Positions 26,601 to 34,748 of a DNA stretch of 64,000 nucleotides are shown piece after piece. Positions within the stretch are counted from its first letter, which is position 1, and each line of letters starts with the position of its first letter. The notes under the pieces were generated by a model. That model worked only from the letters and a program-made list of their open reading frames with translations, was not told the origin of the DNA and searched no databases. Source of the stretch: Candidatus Dojkabacteria bacterium (GTDB taxonomy: Bacteria; Patescibacteria; Dojkabacteria; SC72); assembly GCA_023229785.1 (NCBI GenBank), contig JALNYV010000001.1, positions 1 to 64,000 on the forward strand, read 5' to 3'. Both the position numbers and the translations under genes were made by a program.

Positions 26601-26677
26601 TGGAGGTGATGATGGGACTCGAACCCATGCATAGCAGTTTTGCAGACTGCTGCCTTAACCAACTTGGCTACATCACC
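26601..26677 (-). tRNA. tRNA-Cys (anticodon GCA), CCA encoded
   Basis: Minus strand: acceptor GGTGATG/CATCACC, discriminator T(U), then encoded CCA at 26601-26603. The anticodon stem GCAGT/ACTGC encloses loop CTGCAAA, anticodon GCA. T-arm ATGGG-TTCGAGT-CCCAT. Its 5' end overlaps the last 5 bases of pyk. The other tRNAs in the window do not encode CCA. Confidence 0.95.
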
Positions 26678-28085
26678 CTATTACGTCACAAATTTTAACA
26701 ATCTCAAATATTGAGTTAATTGATTTGTTAAATATTGTGCTACCTGAGATTATAGCCACTTTATCAGTTAATTCCAAATTTCCTTTAGAATATACTACTT
26801 CAACTATCTGTTTAATTAGCTCATCTCTATGATCTAATATACTGTCTGTGAATATAGGTTCAACTCCAAAAAACATACTTAACTGCCTAAATAGTTGAAT
26901 ACTTGTTGTTACTCCCCATATTGGAATATCTAACCTGTGGCGGGTAATTGACGCCACTGTTCTTCCTGTTTTTGTTGGAACTATAACTCCTCTAACATCA
27001 AGCTGATCGACATTCTCAGCGATAGTTTTGCATATCCCATCGGTCTCTTCAGAGGCATCTGTTTTTCCAAAAATAATGTTTGTTTGAACATCTTTCTCAG
27101 CTTCAAGTGCTATTTTGTTCATAACAATTACAGATTGTTCTGGATATTTGCCTGTTGCTGTTTCAGCTGAAAGCATTACGCAATCTGTTCCATCAAAGAC
27201 AGCATTTGTCACATCACTTACCTCAGCTCTTGTTGGTCTTATATTCTCTTTCATACTCTCTAACATTTGAGTTGCGACTATTACTGGCTTTCCATCTTCC
27301 CTACATTTGCGAATAATCGATTTCTGAATCATTGGAACTTGCTCAAATGGCAATTCTACTCCCATGTCGCCTCTAGCTATCATTATTGCATCACTGTTAT
27401 CTATTATTTCATCAATTTTAGCTACCCCTTCACCGTCTTCAACTTTCGATACTATTTTAATACCAGAGCCATTAGTTAGCTCTTTCACAAGTAGTACATC
27501 CTCCTTGTTTCTGACAAATGAAGTTGCTATAAAATCTACATGATTATCAATTCCAATTTTAATGTCTTTTATATCTTTTTCTGTTAGTCCTCCGAATTCT
27601 AAGTGAACATTTGGAATATTAATTGTTTTTCCTTTTTTTACCTCTCCTCCTTCAATTACCTTTGTAACTATTTCCTTCTCTTTTATCTCAACAACATCCA
27701 ATTGGATATTTCCGTCATCAATTAAAACCTTGTCATTTGGTTTTAGGAATTGAAAAAGATCCTTATATGTTGTTGAGATATACCCATTTCCAAGTGAGTG
27801 TCCGGTATCTGGAAGAATTGAGATATTTTCCCCTTCTTTAACGGTAATTTTATCATCAATGCCTGTTACTCTTACCTTATGTCCCATGATGTCCAGCATT
27901 ATTGCTATCTTCGGAGAGATACTTCTTATTAAAGTTGACACCTTAATAATCTCAGCTTCATCTGCAAAGCTAGTGTTTATCCTTGCAACATCCATGCCGC
28001 TTTCTATCATTGATGAAATAGTCTCCTTTTTCCAACAAGAAGGACCTATTGTAGCTATTATTTTTGTTTTGGATTTTTGGGGCAC
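26673..28085 (-). CDS. pyk: pyruvate kinase
   Basis: 470 residues from a GTG start at 28085 (no in-frame ATG nearby upstream). The last step of glycolysis, PEP plus ADP to pyruvate plus ATP. Motifs: KTKIIATIGPSC at the N-terminus, MLDIMGHKVR, the active-site region ITSFVRNKED preceded by DHVDFIA, IMIARGDMGVELPFEQVP, and the potassium/catalytic VATQMLESM. The C-terminal allosteric domain is present. The stop TGA lies inside the tRNA-Cys gene (5-bp overlap), so the mRNA 3' end and the tRNA 5' end compete. Confidence 0.95.
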   Translation of the reverse strand: MPQKSKTKIIATIGPSCWKKETISSMIESGMDVARINTSFADEAEIIKVSTLIRSISPKIAIMLDIMGHKVRVTGIDDKITVKEGENISILPDTGHSLGNGYISTTYKDLFQFLKPNDKVLIDDGNIQLDVVEIKEKEIVTKVIEGGEVKKGKTINIPNVHLEFGGLTEKDIKDIKIGIDNHVDFIATSFVRNKEDVLLVKELTNGSGIKIVSKVEDGEGVAKIDEIIDNSDAIMIARGDMGVELPFEQVPMIQKSIIRKCREDGKPVIVATQMLESMKENIRPTRAEVSDVTNAVFDGTDCVMLSAETATGKYPEQSVIVMNKIALEAEKDVQTNIIFGKTDASEETDGICKTIAENVDQLDVRGVIVPTKTGRTVASITRHRLDIPIWGVTTSIQLFRQLSMFFGVEPIFTDSILDHRDELIKQIVEVVYSKGNLELTDKVAIISGSTIFNKSINSIFEIVKICDVIG

Positions 28086-28150
28086 TTTTGTATTGAAATA
28101 TGTTATCCTAAACTAGTATACTTAATATTGAATTAATCATCAAACATATT

Positions 28151-28561
28151 ATGAAAAAATATATATATACATTTTTCTTAAACATATTAGTCTTTTCGTT
28201 TGTATTTAAGCTCTTTACAGGTATTAAGTTACCAAAGGACTTAATGTATGTAGGGGCTGCATATATCATCCTTTCGCTAGCAGTGCTTCTTTACAGGCCA
28301 TTTTTAAAGTTTCTTACAGTTAAAATCAATTTCATAACATTTTGGTTATGTGTTTCACTCCTTTTAATAGGTACATTCTTTGCTCTCGATTCATTCTTGC
28401 CAGAATTTCATATTGTGACAACAACAATTAAGGCTATGGATTTAGGAACCATCAAAATTGCGGCAATAGAAATGAATAAAATCCTGACAATTGTGTTTAC
28501 CTCGATGAGTATTGCCTTTGTTAGTGCTATAATGGAGTTTCTAAAAAGAAATGATGATTAA
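28151..28561 (+). CDS. small four-helix membrane protein, phage-holin-family-like
   Basis: 136 residues with about four hydrophobic segments (6-22, 33-50, 60-80, 110-130). The spacing and the segment VFKLFTGIKLP resemble the PF04020-type holin superfamily 4 proteins found in many bacterial chromosomes, whose role is unknown. That match is from memory of the pattern. It precedes secG by 16 bp in the same direction and may share its transcript. Confidence 0.55.
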   Translation: MKKYIYTFFLNILVFSFVFKLFTGIKLPKDLMYVGAAYIILSLAVLLYRPFLKFLTVKINFITFWLCVSLLLIGTFFALDSFLPEFHIVTTTIKAMDLGTIKIAAIEMNKILTIVFTSMSIAFVSAIMEFLKRNDD

Positions 28562-28577
28562 TTTAATAGAAAAGTAA

Positions 28578-28805
28578 ATGAATATACTAAATGTATTGAT
28601 GATTGCCCAGGTCGTGCTATCTGTCCTTTTAACCATCAGTATTCTGCTACAAAACAGGGCGGAAGGGCTTGGAACGCTGTTTGGTGGAGGTGGAGAGGTA
28701 TTTAGGACTAAAAGAGGTTTAGAGAACCTCCTATACTATGTAACCATTGTTCTGGCCGTAATTATTTCTGTTATGTCACTAGTAATAGTTAAGCTTACAA
28801 AATAA
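28578..28805 (+). CDS. secG: protein translocase subunit SecG
   Basis: 75 residues. Two membrane helices flank the conserved cytoplasmic loop LLQNRAEGLGTLFGGGGEVF followed by TKRGLE, the SecG signature. It assists SecYEG-mediated export. Its stop TAA overlaps the next start by one base (TAATG). Confidence 0.93.
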   Translation: MNILNVLMIAQVVLSVLLTISILLQNRAEGLGTLFGGGGEVFRTKRGLENLLYYVTIVLAVIISVMSLVIVKLTK

Positions 28806-30472
28806 TGAGCTTCCGTGATTTTCTTTGGGATTATCCAGAAAATATTAAGAAATTATACTTTAATGTTGCTCCACTAAGCTTTGTAATTGTTTTTTCAACA
28901 ATATTTGTACTGTTTTTTGTTAATTTTGTTAATCCAAAGCTTTCAGATTTCTTTCAAAGAAGAGAAAAAGATACTTATGTTGAGGGTATTGTTGGAACCT
29001 CTGAGACATTAAACCCTTTGTATTTAACAAATAATCAAGTAGACAGAGACATACAATCTCTCCTTTTTACAAAATTCATTGAAATCAGCTCTGATGGGAA
29101 ACCTGTTGCAGCCATTGCTAAGTCATGGAGTTTAGCAAATGATAATTTAACGTATTCCTTCGAGTTAAATAGTGGGTATGTTTGGAGTGATGGGGCACCT
29201 GTTACAGCCGACGATGTTGTTTTCACCTTTAATTACGCTGTTAAACTCGCTACAGATTTTTCACTTGATACCTTTGGTCAAGGGATGAAGAATATGAAGG
29301 TTGAGAAGGTCGGAGATGACGTCGTTAAATTCATTCTAACTCAGTCTTCTGCAACATTTTATGAATCTGTGAGCAAGTATATTCTTCCTAAGCATATACT
29401 CGAAAATACAACTCCTGGAGCATATATATTGACTAGGTTCGATCAGTATCCAGTAGGAAGTGGATATTACAAGGTATCTTCATTTTCAGCTTCAGAGATT
29501 GATTTAGTAGCCAATCCGTATTTAGCAAAGAAACCTGAAATCACCAATTTTAAATTTATGATATTTCCTAATTACAAAGACCTAGAGCTTGAGTTTAGAA
29601 CAGGAAATTTGGATGGAATTGGAAGTAGCAAGTATAGCGATATTAAATATGTTACAGAGTATGGGAATATGTATAAGAGCTACTCTTACCAACTTCCTTT
29701 AAGAAAAAAGATGATATTTTTCAACTTAAGAAAATCTGAATTAGCAAATTCTGCTCTTCGAATTGGTGTAACAAGGCTACTTGATAAACAAAGGTTGATT
29801 ATCGAATCTGGAGTTGATGCTACTATGTCAACCTCCCCTATTCCTAAAACAAGTTGGGCATATATTGCTAACCTTCCGTATATTTCATATTCGTCAAAAG
29901 ACGCAGCAACTGAGTTAGGTTTAGTAGGATATAAGAAGAATGAACAAACAGGATTTTTTACTTCTACTGATGGGAAGATCCTTTCGTTTACTCTTGCATA
30001 CTTGCAGAATGATAATAACGATGTTTTAGTAAACAAGATTAAGGAGATGTATGAGAAAGAAGGAATAATTATTACACTGGCCCCAAATACCTATGAACAG
30101 ATAACTAAGGAAACACTGGCATCAAGAGATTTTGATTTAATACTTTATGAAGTAGAGGTCTCAATAGATCCAGATCAATATAATCTATGGCACTCTCTAA
30201 AATCAGACTATCCAGGGTTAAATATCTCAGGATATAAATTTACAAGAATTGATGCATATCTTGAGCGAGGAAGACAGCAACAGAAACAAGCAGAGAGATT
30301 TGAGACATATAAGAACTTTCAGAAAGCGTTAATTAATGATTGTCCTGCAATATTTTTATATGAACCAAAATACTTCTATATTACATTATCAAAGCTTTCA
30401 GGATTTGACGGTACAGATGTACTGTTCCCTCAAGATAGGTTTAAAAATATAGCAGATTGGAGTATAGAGTAG
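28805..30472 (+). CDS. membrane-anchored family 5 extracellular solute-binding protein
   Basis: 555 residues. A cytoplasmic N-terminus, one membrane helix (about 23-45) and a periplasmic-binding-protein type II domain. Family 5 signatures are ETLNPLYLTNNQVDRDIQSL, IAKSWSLANDNLTYSFELN and GYVWSDGAPVTADDVVFTFNYA. Family members bind oligopeptides or similar ligands for an ABC importer. No dipeptide permease or ATPase genes are nearby and the lipobox is replaced by a membrane anchor. The stop codon TAG shares its last base with the first base of tRNA-Leu(CAG). Confidence 0.88.
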   Translation: MSFRDFLWDYPENIKKLYFNVAPLSFVIVFSTIFVLFFVNFVNPKLSDFFQRREKDTYVEGIVGTSETLNPLYLTNNQVDRDIQSLLFTKFIEISSDGKPVAAIAKSWSLANDNLTYSFELNSGYVWSDGAPVTADDVVFTFNYAVKLATDFSLDTFGQGMKNMKVEKVGDDVVKFILTQSSATFYESVSKYILPKHILENTTPGAYILTRFDQYPVGSGYYKVSSFSASEIDLVANPYLAKKPEITNFKFMIFPNYKDLELEFRTGNLDGIGSSKYSDIKYVTEYGNMYKSYSYQLPLRKKMIFFNLRKSELANSALRIGVTRLLDKQRLIIESGVDATMSTSPIPKTSWAYIANLPYISYSSKDAATELGLVGYKKNEQTGFFTSTDGKILSFTLAYLQNDNNDVLVNKIKEMYEKEGIIITLAPNTYEQITKETLASRDFDLILYEVEVSIDPDQYNLWHSLKSDYPGLNISGYKFTRIDAYLERGRQQQKQAERFETYKNFQKALINDCPAIFLYEPKYFYITLSKLSGFDGTDVLFPQDRFKNIADWSIE

Positions 30473-30558
30473 CCAGGATGGTGAAATTGGCAGACACGCT
30501 ACGTTCAGAACGTAGTCTCCTTTATACGGAGGTGTGGGTTCAACTCCCTCTCCTGGCA
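30472..30558 (+). tRNA. tRNA-Leu (anticodon CAG)
   Basis: Acceptor GCCAGGA/TCCTGGC with discriminator A. Anticodon stem CTACG/CGTAG with loop TTCAGAA, anticodon CAG. Long variable arm with stem CTCC/GGAG. T-loop TTCAACT. CCA not encoded. The first base is the last base of the preceding stop codon. Confidence 0.93.
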
Positions 30559-30569
30559 GAATAAATATG

Positions 30570-30578
30570 TGATATAAT
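30570..30578 (+). promoter_or_regulatory. extended -10 promoter element for the gene at 30585
   Basis: TGA-TATAAT with TATAAT at 30573-30578, 6 nt before the ATG. It sits in the 26-nt gap after tRNA-Leu; leaderless mRNA predicted. Confidence 0.5.
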
Positions 30579-30584
30579 CTTGCT

Positions 30585-31256
30585 ATGACAGCAACGAAAC
30601 CTATTAACTATTTCTTTTTGTATAACAGATTACATAAACCAGTACCTGATGGATTTCAAGAAACACTTATATTATTAATAGTTAATTCTACAAAGGAAAA
30701 TTTAGGGAAATTTCTCGTGATAGAAGAAACAATACATGCTTGGGGATTTCCCAAAACTAAAATGACTGGTAATAATATTTTCGATGGAATTTTAGATGCA
30801 CTTGTTAAGAATTTAGGAGAAGAAATTGGATATAAAGGACCATTAGTATTTGAAAAGAAACCTTTTTTTGAACAACAAGCAATTTTCTTTAATTTTGGTA
30901 AACAATTATATGATAAAGTAAGGGGAAAACAGGAAGAAAAGAAAGGATTTCCGTCAAAAGGTAAAATATACAACCTTGCAATTATGAAGTATTCTGGACC
31001 ATCAGATCTCCCAATATTAGAAAGTGATAGTGAAGATAGTGTTATTGATTATAAATGGGTAACGTTTGAAGAAGCTTTGAGTTTATTTGAAAGTAATAAG
31101 GATATTGAGCGTTCTAGTCCAAAACTCTATTCATATGGAACATATATTAAAATTATTGAACAACTTAAAAAAATAGAGAAAGCATACAAATATTTAATTG
31201 AAAATGTTTATCCTGAAGACAAAGCAAAAACAGAACAAACCAGTTTTCTTAAATGA
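30585..31256 (+). CDS. divergent Nudix-like protein with degenerate Nudix box
   Basis: 223 residues. The middle region has the layout of a Nudix fold: a strand (ETLILLIVNS), a glycine-led box region at about residues 54-83 ending in VKNLGEEIGY, and a late YKWVTFEEALSLF segment typical after the box. In the box, the usual RE pair is KN while the EE pair is kept, and the spacing from the first Gly is long. Catalysis is therefore doubtful, and it may bind rather than hydrolyse nucleotides. The last 40 residues form a charged helix. The Nudix assignment is an inference. Confidence 0.5.
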   Translation: MTATKPINYFFLYNRLHKPVPDGFQETLILLIVNSTKENLGKFLVIEETIHAWGFPKTKMTGNNIFDGILDALVKNLGEEIGYKGPLVFEKKPFFEQQAIFFNFGKQLYDKVRGKQEEKKGFPSKGKIYNLAIMKYSGPSDLPILESDSEDSVIDYKWVTFEEALSLFESNKDIERSSPKLYSYGTYIKIIEQLKKIEKAYKYLIENVYPEDKAKTEQTSFLK

Positions 31257-31270
31257 GGTGAGCAAATAAA

Positions 31271-32416
31271 CTAATCCTTTTTTATTTTTCCAAGCAATGT
31301 AAATGGTTCTCTCTTTTTAGGTTCTTCCTTTTTCTCTACTTTTGGCTCTTTTCCCTTATTATCATCTGGGTCTTCTTTCTTAAATTCTTTTAAAAACTCA
31401 TCTTTCGAAATAACTTCTTCTTTCTTTTTCTCCTTTGGTTTGTCTTCTTCCTTTGTATCGTTTAGTTTTAAGCCTGCTTTTTCAAATTTCTCTCTTAGTG
31501 TCATTTTCTTATCATTTGATTCAATTTTTTCATCCATCTTTTTAAACTTTTCCTTTTTGTTTAAAAGCTTTAGAAATTTCCCTTCAGCACTCTTAACATT
31601 CTTTTTAAATGAGAGAGAATCTATTGCCCATGCAATTAATCCTCCTAAAATCATACTTACAGTTATAAGGATTATTAAATGAGGATTGTTTTTAATTGTT
31701 GTAAGTATGTTTGCAAGTGTAATGGATGTGAAGTTAAAATATATTAATTGCTTTTCACTTTTATTTGTGTTTGGTTTGTTTGATTGGCTTAGTTCAAATA
31801 CCACAGGGTCGGATATATTACTTGAGAATCCATTCTTTTTAGTTCTTGAAAGAACTGTGTATACGGTGTACTTAAAGCTTTCTTTAAATTCATATGTCCA
31901 ATCTCCTTCGGAATTAGCAACAGCTGACCCTCTTAGGTTTATAGTATCTCCTGTTAGAAAAAGCTCTACAGTTGAACCAGCTAGCGAGGTGCCTGATAGT
32001 GCAACTGAAGTTGTACTCATTGATTTTGGGGCAGCTACAACTGGTGGCCGAGGTATAATTACTAGGGTTTTGTCTAATGATTGTGTTGTAAGTTGAGCAT
32101 CTGTAAATCTAAATGTTAATAGATGACTTCCTATTCCAAGAGATGGAATTGTGTATGGGCTTTTAATTGTTTTAAACCCTTGTCCATCAATTTCAACCTT
32201 TACTCCCTTTCCGCTTGGATCTTTGAATGTGATTATATGATTTGGGTTATCTGTTTCTGTCGGAATTGATATGCCAAGAGCAGCTTCTAATTGAGCCGTT
32301 CGAGTATCCGTGATATTACTTAGTGTTGAAGTAACAGTCTCCTGTGCCCACACACTAAGTGGTAGAAATATCCCAGCCAGAACTGTAAATATTATTATAA
32401 ATGCTTTAGTTTTCAT
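31271..32416 (-). CDS. secreted Ig-like-domain protein with membrane anchor and charged tail
   Basis: 381 residues. A signal peptide (MKTKAFIIIFTVLAGIFLP, cleavage near WAQE) is followed by beta-rich Ig-like regions (about 60-210, including VALSGTSLAGSTVELFLTG, a typical bacterial Ig strand pair), one membrane helix (about 240-262), and a long Lys/Glu-rich cytoplasmic tail (about 270-381). Function unknown; surface display or adhesion with a cytoplasmic contact is possible. It overlaps capA by 11 bp and is co-directional with it. Confidence 0.65.
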   Translation of the reverse strand: MKTKAFIIIFTVLAGIFLPLSVWAQETVTSTLSNITDTRTAQLEAALGISIPTETDNPNHIITFKDPSGKGVKVEIDGQGFKTIKSPYTIPSLGIGSHLLTFRFTDAQLTTQSLDKTLVIIPRPPVVAAPKSMSTTSVALSGTSLAGSTVELFLTGDTINLRGSAVANSEGDWTYEFKESFKYTVYTVLSRTKKNGFSSNISDPVVFELSQSNKPNTNKSEKQLIYFNFTSITLANILTTIKNNPHLIILITVSMILGGLIAWAIDSLSFKKNVKSAEGKFLKLLNKKEKFKKMDEKIESNDKKMTLREKFEKAGLKLNDTKEEDKPKEKKKEEVISKDEFLKEFKKEDPDDNKGKEPKVEKKEEPKKREPFTLLGKIKKD

Positions 32417-34049
32417 AGTTAATTGTACTTTTATTAAATACAGTACTAGTCATTGTATCCTTTATTGACCCTTCTGCCAACCCAATGGTTAAATTTGAGC
32501 TAAATGATAGTGGAAGTAGTTCGAACCCAATATATTTTTTGCCATAGAAGATATGTTTTACTAGCATCCCCTTAGTTGCTTTGGCATTAATAAAGCCACC
32601 AAGAGAGTAGAAAATACCTTTGTTATTTGCTATTTCAAATCCTTGAGGAATGTATCCATTTACTCCAAGTACTATTTCTGCGCCTTGCGCAATTGCATAC
32701 CTTGCGTTTTCTTTTGTGTTTTTATCCGGTTTTGTATCTTGCTCGTTTCCAAATTGCATATCAACAATTATCACATCAGCAATTTTCTTTGCTTTTGAAA
32801 TATCATTTTTCATGATATTTAGACTTACATTATTATTTCCTGCTTTTGTTGATGTTGAGTAGTATGAGTATGGTGGGATGAAATTAAACCCAATGAATGC
32901 GAATTTAATTCCATTTTTAGTTACTACCCTTGGTGTGTGCGAATCTTTTGAGTTAACTCCTCCACCAAAATACTGAATATTGTTTTTTGTGTACCAAGTT
33001 AGCGTTTCATGAAAACTTGCAAGTCCAAAATCTAGTATATGGTTTCCTGTTAACCCTACTACATCGGTTCCAAGTATCTTAATTACTGAAATATCACTTC
33101 TGTTTGAGCAGAGGTATGAAGAGTTTGTTTTTTGATAGCATCTTCCAGATACACTTACCTCGTTGCTCATATGAAATATGTCAGCGGCCTTTGTAAGCTC
33201 TTTAATATTACTTACCATGTAGCTGCTATCCTTTTTATCCGCTATTAAGCTTTGGTATCTATCACTTCCAACGTAACTACTTCCACTTGTAATGACTGTT
33301 GTTATATCTTCTTGTTTGTAGTTAATATCTCCTAAATCCTTCTTTATTATTGCATCTATATCAATTTTTACTTGTCCTTGAGCCTTTGTCCAAACCGTAT
33401 CTGTCAAAAAGTATGCAAGTGGTACAAATGTTTTATCAAATATACTGTTTCCATTCACCTTTACTTCCTTTTCATATGTTTTTAGTTTTTCAAATGGGAT
33501 TATTGCTATATATGATTTGCTTTTCGCAATCTTTTTTTCAATTTCTTTTTGAGTATATACTGTTTGTCCTACAGCAAGATCATACTTACTTTTAAGAAAA
33601 TCATCTGTCTCCTTTTCCCATATTATTGTGTAGTCAGTTATCTTCTGACTATTTAATGCCCCTACTACATTATCTGAAGGAAGATCTAGGGATGTTGAGA
33701 GAACGGATGAAACAGGAATATATATTTTGGTAAATATGAGGTTGTACGGATTTGTGTCTTTCGGGTTTCTGACAATTTCAATATCACAGTCGGTTTGGGA
33801 TATTTGAAGTGAAAGAGTATTTTTGCCAACATAATCTTCTAAATCGTCTTTAACAGTTTGGGGAAGTTTAGGGTCAATACAGATATTTTGGATATTTGAT
33901 TCTTCTTCTATTTCAGGAATTATCTTTATACTGTTTTTTGAAACAAAATATGTGACTACTAGTATCCCTATTAATACCAATACAATGGCAATTGCTTTAA
34001 CATTGATTTTCTTTCTCTCTCTATCTGTAAAATTGTGGATTATGGGCAT
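32406..34049 (-). CDS. CapA-family (poly-gamma-glutamate synthesis-like) metallophosphatase-fold protein
   Basis: 547 residues. A single N-terminal membrane helix (about 18-38) precedes an unrecognised solute-binding-like region (to about residue 250) and a CapA domain. CapA features are TDVVGLTGNHILDFG, YFGGGVNSKDSHTPRVV, IKFAFIGFNFI, DVIIVDMQFGNE and the late GIFYSLGGFI. Family members are extracellular and act in polyglutamate capsule formation or as unidentified phosphoesterases. No capBC partners are nearby, so capsule synthesis is not implied. Confidence 0.78.
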   Translation of the reverse strand: MPIIHNFTDRERKKINVKAIAIVLVLIGILVVTYFVSKNSIKIIPEIEEESNIQNICIDPKLPQTVKDDLEDYVGKNTLSLQISQTDCDIEIVRNPKDTNPYNLIFTKIYIPVSSVLSTSLDLPSDNVVGALNSQKITDYTIIWEKETDDFLKSKYDLAVGQTVYTQKEIEKKIAKSKSYIAIIPFEKLKTYEKEVKVNGNSIFDKTFVPLAYFLTDTVWTKAQGQVKIDIDAIIKKDLGDINYKQEDITTVITSGSSYVGSDRYQSLIADKKDSSYMVSNIKELTKAADIFHMSNEVSVSGRCYQKTNSSYLCSNRSDISVIKILGTDVVGLTGNHILDFGLASFHETLTWYTKNNIQYFGGGVNSKDSHTPRVVTKNGIKFAFIGFNFIPPYSYYSTSTKAGNNNVSLNIMKNDISKAKKIADVIIVDMQFGNEQDTKPDKNTKENARYAIAQGAEIVLGVNGYIPQGFEIANNKGIFYSLGGFINAKATKGMLVKHIFYGKKYIGFELLPLSFSSNLTIGLAEGSIKDTMTSTVFNKSTINYEN

Positions 34050-34057
34050 CTGAGCAA

Positions 34058-34537
34058 TTAAACAAGTTTATCTATGAACAATATACCACTTAAGTGATCT
34101 GTTTCATGTTGTAATATTCGTGCATTATACCCATCTACCTTGTCTTTATGTTCAATCCCAAATCTGTCTAAATACTTAATTCTAATTCTTTTAAATCTTT
34201 CGACATTTCCTTCAGTATTTGGAACACTTAAGCATCCCTCCAGCTTAATGTCTTTGGCTTGTCCTAAATATTCTATTTCTGGGTTTATATATACAAGAAA
34301 TTCATTAGTAAACAAATCTTTGCTAACAAGTAATGCGATATCGTGCCCTGTTTGGATTGCTGCTAGTCCTGCCGTTTCCCAACCGTTATCAAGTTTTGTA
34401 TGTTTTACTGTGTATATCAACTGATCTATTAGCTCTTGTATTTCTTTTTTCTTTATTTCTTTTAATGATAATTTTTTAGATATTTTTCTAAGAAATTCAT
34501 TATTTTCTTGGATTGTTATTATTTTTAATTTTTTCAT
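34058..34537 (-). CDS. def: peptide deformylase
   Basis: 159 residues. Removes the N-formyl group from nascent proteins. The three metal-site motifs are present: TAGLAAIQ (motif 1; its usual first Gly is Thr), EGCLSVP (motif 2, Cys ligand) and QHETDHLSG (motif 3, HExxH). It starts 6 nt after TGATATAAT and is therefore likely leaderless. It is upstream of capA (8-bp gap) in the same direction. Confidence 0.94.
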   Translation of the reverse strand: MKKLKIITIQENNEFLRKISKKLSLKEIKKKEIQELIDQLIYTVKHTKLDNGWETAGLAAIQTGHDIALLVSKDLFTNEFLVYINPEIEYLGQAKDIKLEGCLSVPNTEGNVERFKRIRIKYLDRFGIEHKDKVDGYNARILQHETDHLSGILFIDKLV

Positions 34538-34543
34538 TGTATT

Positions 34544-34552
34544 ATTATATCA
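34544..34552 (-). promoter_or_regulatory. extended -10 promoter element for def
   Basis: Minus strand TGA-TATAAT; TATAAT at 34544-34549, 6 nt before the ATG at 34537. Confidence 0.5.
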
Positions 34553-34590
34553 TGAGAGATATATAAGTAGACTGTTATTGTTGATACTTG

Positions 34591-34596
34591 TATAAT
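34591..34596 (+). promoter_or_regulatory. -10 element for tRNA-His
   Basis: Perfect TATAAT ending 13 nt before the G-1 position of tRNA-His. No clear -35. Confidence 0.4.
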
Positions 34597-34609
34597 TTGT
34601 TTGTTTTAT

Positions 34610-34684
34610 GGTGGTTGTAGCTCAGTTGGTTAGAGCGCCTCTCTGTGGAAGAGGAGGTCGTGGGTTCAAGACCCACCAGCCACC
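34610..34684 (+). tRNA. tRNA-His (anticodon GUG), host of the repeat array
   Basis: Acceptor GTGGTTG/CAGCCAC (one G-U pair), anticodon stem CCTCT/AGAGG with loop CTGTGGA, anticodon GTG. T-arm GTGGG-TTCAAGA-CCCAC. The histidine-specific extra G at -1 (34610) faces C73 (34684). CCA is not encoded. Its last 20 bases are the left part of repeat copy R0, and degenerate copies of that part recur downstream at the borders of five gene units. Confidence 0.95.
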
Positions 34685-34744
34685 CGTCTCTTTTTATCCC
34701 TTAATAACAACATTCTTTGAGATACCCATGATGGGCGTTTGAAC
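34665..34744 (+). repeat. cassette-border repeat R0, overlapping tRNA-His 3' end
   Basis: 80 bp beginning at TTCAAG in the tRNA T-loop and ending at TTTGAAC. The left arm (TTCAA-GA-CCCA-C-CA) can pair with the right arm (TG-A-TGGG-CGT-TTGAA). The interior includes GTCTCTTTTTATCC and AATAACAACATTCTT, shared with R1 and R2. It ends 5 bp from the stop of the SDR gene. Whether R0 is the ancestral tRNA flank or itself a recombination product is not decidable here. Confidence 0.8.
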
Positions 34745-34748
34745 TTTT

